From Schizochytrium sp. TIO01 (Eukaryota > Sar > Bigyra > Thraustochytrida > Thraustochytriidae): a stretch of DNA of 64,000 nucleotides. Below, piece after piece: positions 55,101-64,000 of this stretch. The notes below the pieces were generated by a model. The model saw only the letters and a list, made by a program, of their open reading frames with translations, searched no databases and had not been told where the DNA came from. A program made the translations under genes and the position numbers. The first letter of the stretch is position 1. Every line of letters starts with the position of its first letter. The stretch spans positions 3,679,102-3,743,101 of the forward strand of contig SMSO01000025.1 in NCBI GenBank assembly GCA_004764695.1, given 5' to 3'.

Positions 55101-57193
55101 ATGGTGGTCTAGTCTTGGAGCCCAAGAAGGGACTTTACGACAAATACATCCTACTGTTGGATTTCAACTCTCTGTACCCTTCAATTATTCAGGAGTACAA
55201 CATTTGTTATACAACGGTAGAACGATCTCGCAGCTCTGGTCTGGAAGATGATCCTGCTGATGTACAAGAGCACATGGATGATGACGAAGAGAACCATGGT
55301 GTAGATGTGAACTTGGACGATCTTGATGCTATTCCTGAGCTGCCCGATCGCGCCCGTTATCCAGACTTGGCAATTCTACCATCTTTGATCAAAACGTTGG
55401 TGGATCGCCGTCGTCTTGTGAAGCAAGCCCTAAAGTCTGAGCGTGACCCTAGCAAGCTCAAGCAGCTTGACGTCCGGCAGAAGGCCCTGAAGCTCACTGC
55501 TAACTCTATGTATGGTTGCCTTGGTTTCAAGGGCTTCCGCTTCTTTGCTCGCCCTGTCGCTGCATTAGTCACCTCGCAGGGTCGTTCCATTCTTCAAAAC
55601 ACTGTCGATATCACTCAGGATAAACTCGGTCTGGAGGTCATTTATGGTGATACTGATTCCATTATGATCAACACGGGAACCACGGATCTTGAGGCTGTGA
55701 ACCGCATCGGTCAGCGCGTGAAGCAGGAAATCAACAAGCTCTATAACTTGCTCGAAATTGAGCAAGATGGTGTGTTCAAGTCGATGCTACTTCTCAAGAA
55801 GAAGAAGTATGCTGCTTTGACAATCAAGGAGGTCAAGGGACCGAACGGCGAGAAACAAATTATCGAGGAGAAAGAAACCAAGGGTCTTGATCTTGTGCGT
55901 CGTGATTGGTGTCAGCTCTCAAAGGACATTGGTCACGCTGTGCTAGATCACGTGCTCTCCGGTAAACCATACGACGAAGTTGTTGATGGTATATACAAGT
56001 GCTTAGACACTGTGCACGAAGAGATCAAGGCTAACTCCATCCCTCTCGAAAAGTTTGTTATTACAAAGGGACTTAACAAAAACCCTCGTGATTACCCTGA
56101 TGTGAAGAGTCAACCTCACCTTCAAGTTGCTCTTGCAATGATCGAGCGCAACAAACCTGTTAGTGTCGGCGACCATATTCCTTATGTCATTTGTACCATG
56201 ACAAGGGATGATTACAAGACAAAGCTCGCAGCATTTGAAGCAAGTGGAAACAAGATAAAGACTGAAGAGGGTGGCGAAATGGCAGATGCAGAGGACGAGG
56301 ATCCTCTTCGCTCTTCTCCTTCGTCATCAAACAGCTCATATGCGCAACGTGCATTTCATCCTGACGAAGTGAAGGAAGATCCATCTGGTGTTCTCAAGGT
56401 GGATGTTGAGTGGTACTTGAAGATGCAGATTGTTCCTCCCACGCGGCGTTTGTGTGAGCCCATCGAGGGCACATCTCCTGGACAAATTGCTGAACACCTC
56501 GGCCTCGATCCTGCGGCATTCCAAGGTGGCTCAAGTCATACTCTCTCTGCCGAGGACGAAGACCTCCTTAATATTGTGGACATGCCTGATGCTGATCGCT
56601 TTAAGGCTTGTGACCGCGTGATGGTCACTTGCGATAATTGCGAATTGGAGCACCCGTTCCTTGGCGTGGTTGCTCTTCCCCAGGAGCTGTCTAAAATTAT
56701 TCCTGAGAAGCAACAACAAAGCAATGCTGCACAAAGTGGTCTGCATTGCCCCAAGTGTGAGCATCCCATCGACCTTGCCTACTTGGCAAATGTACTGCAC
56801 TTAACGGCACGCGCGGCTGTTAAGAAGTACTACGAGGGCTGGCTACTTGCAGACGATCCTTCGGCTGATTTGCGCACTCGCCAGCAATCTGTTATTGGAC
56901 GTTCCTTTACTATGAATGGTCGTCGTGTACAGCTCGTTCCCGAGTATCGCGCATCAACACTGTATACCCAGCTCCGTTATCTAGAGAGCCTTGTTAATGC
57001 ACCACATGCTTTGGAGGATCTCAAGAAACATTACAGTCATGGACATAATAAGGTCACCCCACCACCAGCTCTCTCCCAAGACGAGCACGAAGCTTTGGCT
57101 GAAGTACAAACAAGTCTGTCTGAAAAGTATCTAAATCGTAGTGCATACAACTGGGTTCAGCCTGATCTCTTTCTGCGGGCTTTTCGTCTTTGA
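52175..57193 (+). CDS. POLA1: DNA polymerase alpha catalytic subunit
   Basis: Family B replicative polymerase that extends primase-made RNA primers. 1672 residues, intronless, longer than the usual ~1450-1500 because of an extended acidic N-terminal region. The N-terminus has the p180 motif FVVDDDGTGY. The inactive exonuclease-like domain lies about 600-900. Polymerase motifs are A DFNSLYPSIIQEYN (about 995), B KLTANSMYGCLGF (about 1107) and C YGDTDSIM (about 1157). The C-terminal CysA zinc site is intact (CDNC about 1485 and CPKC about 1523). The second site, CysB, is recognisable from its surroundings (YYEGWLLADDPSADLRTRQ, then PEYRASTLYTQL), but all four cysteines are replaced, roughly by Ala, Ala, Phe and Arg. 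CysB normally contacts the B subunit. Confidence 0.97.
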   Translation: MQRPSRSRESKSARAQREAFEKQRRMRELGLRNADLDESSEEEDDDGHDDIRGVDNDIGDFVVDDDGTGYKDYGDEDDILVPEDPEDVKNKQRKSMKARRKDELDAQEVNGTTHKLTSMFTKIGKRANVVGNSTSTSAQAASEEAAERALNGDSFMDSIVSDLMQSAGGSSAKKRKKKSEKKLKRGKKKQRVKHHAAHDEDNEDGDSPVYNGDTYGAGQDSDDDDDNLHGMAMDNDSDEDNNNDIHKEQKDHSEIKVKVQGATNNVDVKSEDMEEEDGLAETEKQDADDAENNTKVVSSSTAVEAASSSEVDVKTEAIESSKPRSKSALLAAARKKPVRSAPKRVEPTTPPPNPRGEAGVTFMTTPPVGMRKPPGADDDDTSGWTSTKARAVDAEEDSNSSSQGSTAPSAAYNVMDDLPEKDGQKYIDLFWLDIYENYFTMKGRLHMFGKTWCKRTKQFVSCYVEVRNINRVLFVLPRERYTTDDGESKEVEFPDVLDEVQGVVNKVLPLDRDAGRLFRCRKTLLKYAFELPDVPREETEYLEVQYPMCAEKDRLPFDTEGKTFSRIFGTHQTGVEQFLLSRDLMGPCWVRIYGVETPSDRVASWCKYNFVVESEKAVHPLKDVLVREAAAEAEEKGTDAAPIDLPPPPPLRVLSLSLKTKVDEKSHEHQIMVVSGLLRDNVDLVSETPKCDDPSKARAFTILRGENGGAAFPAGFKDAVKRRGPQISVQPSERALLSFLMVQFHKHDPDMIIGHNIRNFEMDVLLSRLSKLNIGLPWSKIGRLKMSKMPGRRSDGGGFFSSANLTPGRLLLDTYTTARELLLGQRSYTLQELCRTQLNKERHEVTPIQVPQFYQDKEWLFRLVQRNEADAWLTLLLAFKLEAVPLTLQLSNLGGNLWSRTLSGGRAERIEHLLLHEFHRQGYVLPDKVYGDNDKKNKPKGGAKGGNKSGGLDDDDDNEAKKNNKSRSSMRKPKYDGGLVLEPKKGLYDKYILLLDFNSLYPSIIQEYNICYTTVERSRSSGLEDDPADVQEHMDDDEENHGVDVNLDDLDAIPELPDRARYPDLAILPSLIKTLVDRRRLVKQALKSERDPSKLKQLDVRQKALKLTANSMYGCLGFKGFRFFARPVAALVTSQGRSILQNTVDITQDKLGLEVIYGDTDSIMINTGTTDLEAVNRIGQRVKQEINKLYNLLEIEQDGVFKSMLLLKKKKYAALTIKEVKGPNGEKQIIEEKETKGLDLVRRDWCQLSKDIGHAVLDHVLSGKPYDEVVDGIYKCLDTVHEEIKANSIPLEKFVITKGLNKNPRDYPDVKSQPHLQVALAMIERNKPVSVGDHIPYVICTMTRDDYKTKLAAFEASGNKIKTEEGGEMADAEDEDPLRSSPSSSNSSYAQRAFHPDEVKEDPSGVLKVDVEWYLKMQIVPPTRRLCEPIEGTSPGQIAEHLGLDPAAFQGGSSHTLSAEDEDLLNIVDMPDADRFKACDRVMVTCDNCELEHPFLGVVALPQELSKIIPEKQQQSNAAQSGLHCPKCEHPIDLAYLANVLHLTARAAVKKYYEGWLLADDPSADLRTRQQSVIGRSFTMNGRRVQLVPEYRASTLYTQLRYLESLVNAPHALEDLKKHYSHGHNKVTPPPALSQDEHEALAEVQTSLSEKYLNRSAYNWVQPDLFLRAFRL

Positions 57194-58050
57194 GTGAACT
57201 TATCTAGCCATACTTACCTGCCATACATTCGCAAAAAAAAAAAAGAGAAGAAGAGACATTAAAACATTCCTTTCATTTACATATAAATCAGAACTTATCT
57301 AGATTCCAGTTACTGTCCTTCATCCGCACATGTATAATTTAAATATCAGTTCAATGAAGCTAGATATAGAACAAGCTAATTTAATCGAAGTTATTGCCTT
57401 CCCAGCTGCCTCTTTTCAACATGTTGCCTATGCATGCAAAGAGTTTTGCAAGAGCTCATTTCTGGCCTTGAATATCAGAATGCATGTAAGAATGCCAGGC
57501 CCGAAAGAACCACAATCAATTTCATTCCCTCTGGCGCAAATTAAGGATTTATCAGTTTGGGCTTCATCGAAATCTCCTAGACCATGATACCTACGAAGAA
57601 CTCCTTCCAGATCACGTCAGTTCTTTGTTTCTAATTTTTCTTTTAGTTTCTTGAATTCCGGTCCTTGTGAAAATCAACCGTCTCTAATCTTGTTCATTAT
57701 TATGTATGGCTTGCCATTTTCTAGTTGGTCGCTTAGCGATCCCTTGCCGTCTTGCAGCCTAGGCATACATACATACATACATACGGGCAGGCAGGCAGAC
57801 AGACAACTTTAAAGCTATGACTATAGCTTTATCTGATACAGTTTAGTTTCGTCTCTCGATCTCTAAGTCATACTGTCTATACAAACGACTAGTATAAAAG
57901 AGAACCGAGGACAGACCACACCAGATCCTTTCCAAGCGTGGAAACAATACCTCGCGAGATCCGACGGTGTGTCGTTGGATTCCTCGCGAGAGTGTTGTCA
58001 AACCCAGGCCAACCGGCGTGTTCAAATTCTGTTGCCGCAACTGCCACACA
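57194..58050. other. Intergenic stretch with CATA and CAGG/CAGA runs
   Basis: It contains the polymerase alpha 3' UTR, then AT-rich sequence, a CATA run (about 57768-57784) leading into GGCA/GACA units (57785-57806), and the leader of the phosphatase gene. No gene is supportable. Confidence 0.6.
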
Positions 58051-59160
58051 ATGGCTTTTTGCCTGAAGAGCGCCAAGCTCTCTGCGCTGGTGCTCATGGC
58101 GCTCATGAGCCTCGTGGGCCTGGGCCTGGTTTTCGCCAGACTGGAGCACTGCGAAGACTCGCAGATGACCGCAGAAGGAAGCTGTCTTGATCCGGATAGT
58201 CCTGGTTACGATGTGAGTTCCCTGGAAAGCGAGCCAGCCAGCCCAGGAATGGAGGAAAATCCAGCGTCTCCAACGGCAGTGGTTTGCGACCCAGACCATG
58301 TGATCACATCTTCTCGCGTAGTGGCGATTGCAGATGTACATGGGGACTTAGAGAGGCTCGAGACGGCTTTGGAGAGGGCTAAACTTGTCAACGAGGCCTC
58401 CAGGGCCGAGGACAGACACTGGACTGGCGGTAACACAGTGCTGGTACAAACGGGAGACATCATGGATCGTGGTCCTGACACATTTCGAATTTTCAAGTTT
58501 TTGAAGCGATTGCGGCGCGAGGCTTCAGATGCTGGTGGCTGCGTCGTACATCTGTTGGGAAATCATGAGCTGATGAACCTCGCGGGCGATATGCGGTATG
58601 CGCACCCTCAGGAAACGGAAAACTTTGGTGGGCAGAGTGCAAGGAGGTCAAAACTTAATGTCAATTCAAAACTCGGGAGTTACTTGCGCAAACTCCCGGT
58701 GGTGGCTCGTGTAACCTATCGCGATGAAGAAGATCCAGCGAAGGAGTTTACTACAGTGTTTGCACATGCTGGAATCCCTTCATGGCTGGCCGAGTCAAGC
58801 TCGGTTGCGGAAATCAATGCCAAATTCTATGATGCTTTGATTGATGCTGACGAGCGCACAGTACAACGCTTATCAGTAACAAGTAAACTGTTCCTTGGCC
58901 AAGGGCCTCTTTGGACACGTAAATATGCAGAAAGGAATGAACAAGAAGTCTGTCGCGAATTGGATCGTACGTTGGGCCATCTCAGCGCAGACCGCATGCT
59001 CGTTGGTCACACAGTGCAGCAAACTGGACAACCAACGATTCGCTGCAGTGGGCGTTTGGTTCTGGCAGATACAGGAATGAGCCGTGCTTACGGTGGAGGA
59101 TACTCTTTAGTGGAGTTTTCAGCGCATGAGATTTCTTTGCCAATGCTCCAAGTCGCATGA
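58051..59160 (+). CDS. Shewanella-like (SLP) protein phosphatase, membrane-anchored
   Basis: Metallophosphatase of the PPP superfamily, SLP type, which removes phosphate from protein Ser/Thr or Tyr. 369 residues from ATG 58051; upstream open sequence lacks an ATG. Residues 8-31 are a hydrophobic signal or signal-anchor segment (LSALVLMALMSLVGLGLVFA), so the catalytic part probably faces the secretory lumen, outside, or an organelle. The dinuclear metal motifs are complete: ADVHGD (about 93), GDIMDRG (about 136), GNHE (about 170), a His in FAHAGIP and VGHT (about 318). The GLG-type C-terminal ADTGMSRAYGGGYSLVEF matches SLPs. This group occurs in plants, algae, stramenopiles, apicomplexans and bacteria but not animals. 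Confidence 0.9.
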   Translation: MAFCLKSAKLSALVLMALMSLVGLGLVFARLEHCEDSQMTAEGSCLDPDSPGYDVSSLESEPASPGMEENPASPTAVVCDPDHVITSSRVVAIADVHGDLERLETALERAKLVNEASRAEDRHWTGGNTVLVQTGDIMDRGPDTFRIFKFLKRLRREASDAGGCVVHLLGNHELMNLAGDMRYAHPQETENFGGQSARRSKLNVNSKLGSYLRKLPVVARVTYRDEEDPAKEFTTVFAHAGIPSWLAESSSVAEINAKFYDALIDADERTVQRLSVTSKLFLGQGPLWTRKYAERNEQEVCRELDRTLGHLSADRMLVGHTVQQTGQPTIRCSGRLVLADTGMSRAYGGGYSLVEFSAHEISLPMLQVA

Positions 59161-59864
59161 TGAGGTTCTAATAAACCTTGCGCGAGATAAATGGAGCCGG
59201 CTATTTTAGTTCGGACAGTTAAGTATGAATCACTTGGATGCAAAGAGGAGGGAGGCTACACTAGAGTAAATCTTCCTTTACCTGGCGAAAACTATCGCGA
59301 AGAGGAAAAATGATTCTTTCTTGGTATATGATGCGACGAGCAAACCACAGCTTGCGGTACTTGGCAGCAAATATATTTATGCTGATCTCTGTTTTTCTAG
59401 TTGAAGATAATTTACTAGTCTGCATTATTTTTGGTTGATGGAGAGGCACCTGCTGCAGGGACCTGGCTGGAGTTCAACATTCTATATTTTTGTTTCTCTT
59501 CGTTGGCACTCAACAAACGCAGTTGAGTGGACAACCAAGAAGAAGTCACCGACATGGTTCAAGGAGAAAGCACACATGTTTTAAAACCATTGCAAGCAAG
59601 AGCTGGTATTTTTTTTTGTAGAAGAAAGAATGAATAGAATATATATCATCACAGAACATGAAATTAGTAAAGTTGAAAGAGAGTGTTATGGTTGCAGAGA
59701 GGAAAGTACAAAATGTTTTGGTTGTTGCGAGCAAATGTCCGATTTATAAATGCAAAAAGGGTACTTACAGAAAAGACAAAACAAAACGGAAAGCGGGGTG
59801 ACTTGGTAGGAGACAATATTGCAGGTAAAGCACCGCGGCAACGGGATAAAATCTGCAAGAAATT
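59161..59864. other. AT-rich stretch between convergent genes
   Basis: It lies between the phosphatase stop and the stop of the minus-strand gene at 59865, so it holds both 3' UTRs. Only short frames are present and no repeat of note. Confidence 0.6.
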
Positions 59865-61208
59865 TTAAGAGTAAGTGACAACCTTGCGAGGGGGTTCATC
59901 GGATGTGCTACGTCCAGACGCGGACAACACGACTGTGGCGAGCAACTTGATGAAAAGAATTGTGGCAAGAAACATATCCCAGTATGTAACATCGCTGGCA
60001 GCACGCTTGTTAAGGTTGCGCTTAGCAAGCGGTTGGTTAGATCTGGTGACATTGGTTGCACGTCGAATCTGAGGGTAATGCGGATGCTGCGCATGCGCAA
60101 CAGATGCAGCAGAAGAGGCAGGGTCCATGCTATCCGACGCTTGCTTAACCCTTACACCAGCACGACGTCTGCCCGGTACGCACGAGGAAGGCGACATGTA
60201 AGATGGGAACGTTGTATTGTTTGGGCCGTGTGAGGACATCGGAGCGGAGGACGATGCCGAGGCATAGTGAACACTCATTGGCGTGGGGGGCACGTTAAAG
60301 TGTGATGAATCTCCTCGGGCGTCAGAGCTTTCAGCAGTGCGCCAAGAGTTGCTCGCGAACATCATTTCTCCAAACTCGTCGTGTGCAATGCACTTGAGGT
60401 CAGGGCGAAGGCGCTTCATGTGCCGCCGCCTACCGATGGCGCGAAATGCTTGGCGTTTATCCTCGCGTTCCTCAGAACTAAGATCATATTCGATGACGGT
60501 GACGTCTTCAACAAACATGGTTCGGCGAGACGGAGATTTTTCTTCGGTGACGACTTTGCCATCATCACTACTTTCATCATGGCACTCAGGGTCCGCATTG
60601 TAGCCGCCGTCTGTTGTGGCTGCCGCAAGGGCGGCCTTCGGGGGAAGTCGCGTAGCTGTTTGGTTGTCCTGTGGTGCTGCAATGAGAGTGAGATGTGGTT
60701 TGCGCGCCTCCCTCCTTTTCTCGACGGATGGGACACATTCCGTAATAATGCAGTGGTTCTTGCCTTTGAGGTTTCGGATGCCGTTGCTGTTGTTTGGGGT
60801 GCGGAGGAACTCGCCCTTGCCGACATCGGGTTTAATGTTGAAATTAAAATCCAGATTTTCGTGGCCTACGGTCTCCTCCGGCGTAAGTTCCGGTGCATTA
60901 ACATCTTGCTGTTGATGCTGTTGTTCGTGCGGGAGGTTGCCTCGGCGCCGCCTCCGTTGTGCCTGATGTTCGGCTCTAGAGTGTCCATCTCCAATGTTCT
61001 TGTTTGATTTGCGTCTCTGGTCCTGCTGTCTCTGTGGTTGTTGGTGGTGCTGGTCCTCGTGTGCCGCTCTTACTACAACTTGAAGGTTTCGTCGTTGGTG
61101 CATGGCAAGGCGTTCTGGTCTGAGGTTGGGGTTTTCACTAGCGGGACCCGAGTCGTCCACGGCTGCCATGAGGACTTCATGGCGCATGTCTTTCGCAGCC
61201 TTGCACAT
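59865..61208 (-). CDS. Unrecognised protein with C-terminal membrane anchor
   Basis: A 447-residue protein from ATG 61208; the frame is open upstream without an ATG, so a 5' exon is possible. Residues 1-110 are low-complexity and rich in Gln, His and Arg. The middle is polar and partly acidic, with a more ordered-looking patch TMFVEDVTVIEYDLSSEEREDKRQAFRAIGRRRHMKRLRPD (about 254-295, given here only as landmarks: FVEDVTVIEY, then RRRHMKRLRP). The C-terminal end carries a single hydrophobic helix, WDMFLATILFIKLLATVVLSA, about 20 residues before the stop, so the protein may be tail-anchored with its bulk in the cytosol. No family is recognised. Several overlapping plus-strand frames are mirror artefacts of its GC-rich codons. 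Confidence 0.55.
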   Translation of the reverse strand: MCKAAKDMRHEVLMAAVDDSGPASENPNLRPERLAMHQRRNLQVVVRAAHEDQHHQQPQRQQDQRRKSNKNIGDGHSRAEHQAQRRRRRGNLPHEQQHQQQDVNAPELTPEETVGHENLDFNFNIKPDVGKGEFLRTPNNSNGIRNLKGKNHCIITECVPSVEKRREARKPHLTLIAAPQDNQTATRLPPKAALAAATTDGGYNADPECHDESSDDGKVVTEEKSPSRRTMFVEDVTVIEYDLSSEEREDKRQAFRAIGRRRHMKRLRPDLKCIAHDEFGEMMFASNSWRTAESSDARGDSSHFNVPPTPMSVHYASASSSAPMSSHGPNNTTFPSYMSPSSCVPGRRRAGVRVKQASDSMDPASSAASVAHAQHPHYPQIRRATNVTRSNQPLAKRNLNKRAASDVTYWDMFLATILFIKLLATVVLSASGRSTSDEPPRKVVTYS

Positions 61209-62948
61209 TTTGTTGCGATGCGGCAGCCGCCTTGCCGCCGCTCCTGCAGTTGCTTCTGGTGCTGTCGTCTTGTTGGTTTGCTGCGCTGCAATGCGCAGCA
61301 CTGCGTCACTGCTCTTTCCTCAGTTATGCTTTTGTATTTCTTTGTTTTCTCTTTTTTATTATTTTTTTCTTTCTTCCGCGGATTGATTAGGGGTTGTTGT
61401 AGGCACTTCTACCCTTCTACCAGAGAAAGAAGACTCGCGCGACCTCCACTCAAGCGAGAGCTTAGACAGTAATTGAGTCGAGGGTCCTTTGAAAATTTAT
61501 GACCAGCCAATGATATATCAACCGACCTGGTTGCCTGAGGATATTGACTCCGTCAATATCCCCTCCACGCCCTCCTGAAGATCGAATGAGCGCGTGATAA
61601 TCAAACCGCCGTGCTGACGATCGATTGATTTCCGATTTGCTGCCCGCGCTGTAGGCGCTCTGGCGAAGTGAAATGAAATGCGATGAACCAAAGAACTAAA
61701 ATGGAAGTGAGTTGACGAAAGAAAGAAAGAAAGAAAGAAAGAAAGAGGTAAAAAAGAGCTAAAAAGAAAAGTAAAAGAAAGACTGGATGAAAAAGAAAGA
61801 AAGAAAGAAAGCCTTTTCCGATTTCTTTTTTCACTTCTTCTCTTCCTCTTGTTTCTTCCTTCTTTTCTTTCTCCTCTCTTTTCGATTTCTCTTTTAGTGA
61901 GCTCGCTATCGCCAGACAGGACCAAAATCAGGGCGGTCAGGCAGTGGTCAACCAGAGGAAGGGAAACTCAAGAGCGAAATAGGAGCAAGAGTCTCTCTCA
62001 GGGATTCAACCGAAGCCTGTGGATACCGCTGTGTGGCACGTACTCACTCCTCGCCGACTCACCTTCTTCTCCTTTCTATGATCGATCGCTTTCTTCAAGT
62101 TGCTTCAGGAAAGAAACCACAACCACAACAAAATCAATCAAACACAGCCGCGTAGCCGCACGAATCGTCAGCCCCTCGACCCGAAAGAAATCTAACTAAC
62201 GACGAAGACAACCAAGTGCCAATTGAAACCTCTTTCCTGTCTCACGACAAGTAGTGCCCAGAGGTCGTTCGTTGTCGCGAGGATTGTTTGTTTGTTTGTT
62301 TGTTTGATCGATTGATTGATTGATCGAGCGATGATCGAGCGAAGCCCTCACCACCACTACTGCAGGCAAGAACTCTACAGAGCCCACGGCCACTCAGTGG
62401 AAATCGAGTCTCCGACCAGCCAGCCAGTGCACCAGCAGCAGCGCAAAAAGCCGCCGCAGCCGCAGCCGACAGGGGTCCGGCTTGTCCTGGTCGCGAAGGA
62501 AGTCGCCAGCGCCACTGCTCTCCTCCTCCTCCTCCCCGTCGCTCGTTCGTATGCCGTAGCGGGCGCTCAGTGGGCGCGAGGCGGCGGATTGGAGTCCTGC
62601 GATTGAGAACTGGATCGGGATCTCTCTCTGTCTAGCCCCTGTTGGCTTGGTTTGTTCGCCTTGTTAGCTGTTGTTGTTGTTATATAGCTGGCTGGCTAGG
62701 TATCGATCGATCTATTTACGATAGATCGACGGTCTGTTGGCCACTCTGACTCTGTCTGTGTTCTTTCGCCTTGCCACTCCAATGCGCGAGAGTGAAAGAA
62801 AGAGAGCGATGGACGGTCGATTATCTTTCTCTTGGCTGCGTCTGTTTGCCTCTGCTTTCTTCCAGGATCCTCCCTTTTCTCCGTAACAGGTACCTACCTA
62901 CTTACTGCTTACTGGAACAACAGAGTAAAGAAGGAGGTGAAAAGAAAC

Positions 62949-62979
<31 letters not shown>

Positions 62980-64000
62980 AAATCTTTCTTTCTTTCTTTC
63001 TTTCCTTCCTAATCCAACAACGGGAAGGAAGGCAATCAGATGTAAGTAATATCTATGAGACTGCTCTCACCGCTTGGGAAGAGGGGCGAAGAAAGAAGAA
63101 AGAAAGAAAGAAAGAAAAGAAAGAAAGAAAGACACGATATGCCAAGCGGCCTAGAAGGAAGAAGGCAGGAGGATGCGAAAGAGTGCGAGGTCAATCAATC
63201 AATCGATCAATCAATCAATCAAAAAGATAGATCGATTAGCTGCTGCTCGCAATCAACGTGAAGCAATCCCAGGCGTCGCAGCCAATGACAGACAGATAGT
63301 TGGACCGATCGATCAAAACAGTGCCACCCAAAGACAACGAGCGGCTCGCGAATCTCCAAAGGCAACAAAAGGATGCCGCTGTTGTTGCTTATGAATGAAT
63401 GAATGAATGAATGAATCGATCGATCGATCGATCGACCAGCCAGCCTGCTAGCTAGCTAGCTCCTCCTCGGGGCAAAGAGCACCGGCGTCGCCTCGTTGCC
63501 AAGCAGACCGTGGCTGCCGCAGCTCCCTCCCAGCGACTCTGCCCTCGGCAGGCAGCTGTGTATGTAGTGATTGTCCTTCTCCTTCTGCTGCAGAGCCGCT
63601 TCAGCGAGCGAGCCTCTGGAGGCTACTCTTAGCGAATTCGCTAGCTAGGTCCTATCTACCGCGCAGTCGTATGCAGAGCAGGGAAGGACAGGCCTCCTTC
63701 CTTGCCTGGATGAAGATGAGCTTGGTTCTCAGGGAGATCTCGCCTGTCCCGAGCCGCCTCCTGAGACGCCGCGGCCTCGTTCGCGAGCCGCCGCGGCCTC
63801 GCTTCTCTCCCTGCCTCTCGCCGCCGCTGGCCGCTGGCCGCTGGCTGCTGCTTTGGCGCCGGGTCGGCGAGGGTCTTGCTTGAATATTCCTCCTCGAATT
63901 TGAATTTCGAAGAGCTGATGGAATTTGAATTGAGTGAGTCAATGAATGAATCAATGCGAAGCAAACGAATCCACCACAAAGACTCAGCTCGAACAAGCCC
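61209..64000. other. Repeat-rich window end without a supportable gene
   Basis: It contains GAAA arrays (about 61720-61747, 61790-61810 and 63092-63130), a TTTG run (62286-62309), a GA dinucleotide run (about 62952-62979), CAAT/GATC units (63185-63225) and a GAAT-to-ATCG block (63391-63438) next to CTAG palindromes (63447-63462). Moderately GC-rich stretches (62330-62600, 63470-63860) have frames on both strands, none with a recognisable product. They may be leaders or first exons of genes outside the window. Confidence 0.55.

Overview
This is a nuclear eukaryotic window. Long, mostly intronless protein genes carry occasional introns with GTAAGT/GTAGGT donors and CAG/TAG acceptors, and lie between long non-coding stretches full of simple repeats. 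The gene set fits a flagellate-bearing stramenopile, most likely a labyrinthulomycete/thraustochytrid: a CCDC81-type HU-domain protein, a cytochrome c peroxidase-like class I haem peroxidase, an Afi1-like DENN protein, and strongly C/G-ending codons in highly expressed genes (prohibitin, ubiquitin-L40, IMPDH, mitochondrial carrier). The lineage is an inference from style; no marker in the window proves it.

Layout. 1-3.8 kb is gene-free and repeat-rich. 3.8-17.7 kb holds prohibitin-2 (two exons), a CCDC81-like protein, ubiquitin-L40 on the minus strand (two exons, the first only six coding bases), an unrecognised coiled-coil protein, a class V aminotransferase (minus) and a PH-like protein. 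18.1-22.8 kb looks like an accessory island: a sulfatase lacking its N-terminal metal-binding strand, a PD-(D/E)XK nuclease-kinase fusion of the Crinkler/FunK1 style, and a dynamin-type GTPase domain that stops just after its G4 motif. 23.4-26.4 kb is a large unrecognised helical-repeat protein on the minus strand. 26.9-34.7 kb is mostly non-coding, with one plausible 58-residue spliced membrane protein and large tetranucleotide microsatellites. 34.7-42.8 kb holds a three-exon mitochondrial carrier, a WKF-domain nucleolar protein (minus) and IMP dehydrogenase. 43-46.5 kb is gene-poor, with a GC-rich hairpin cluster near 45.5 kb. 46.5-59.2 kb holds a DENN protein with two C-terminal WW domains, the haem peroxidase (minus), the DNA polymerase alpha catalytic subunit, and a membrane-anchored Shewanella-like phosphatase. 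59.9-61.2 kb encodes an unrecognised protein with a C-terminal membrane anchor (minus). The last 2.8 kb is repeat-rich and has no supportable gene.

Most genes are unrelated housekeeping genes and form no pathway together. The points most worth pursuing are the nuclease-kinase/orphan-GTPase pair with the truncated sulfatase, the loss of all four CysB ligands in polymerase alpha, the DENN-WW-WW architecture, and two intergenic stretches able to fold into RNA-like structures (10,240-10,316 and 45,401-45,570). No tRNA, rRNA or CRISPR array was recognised by eye.
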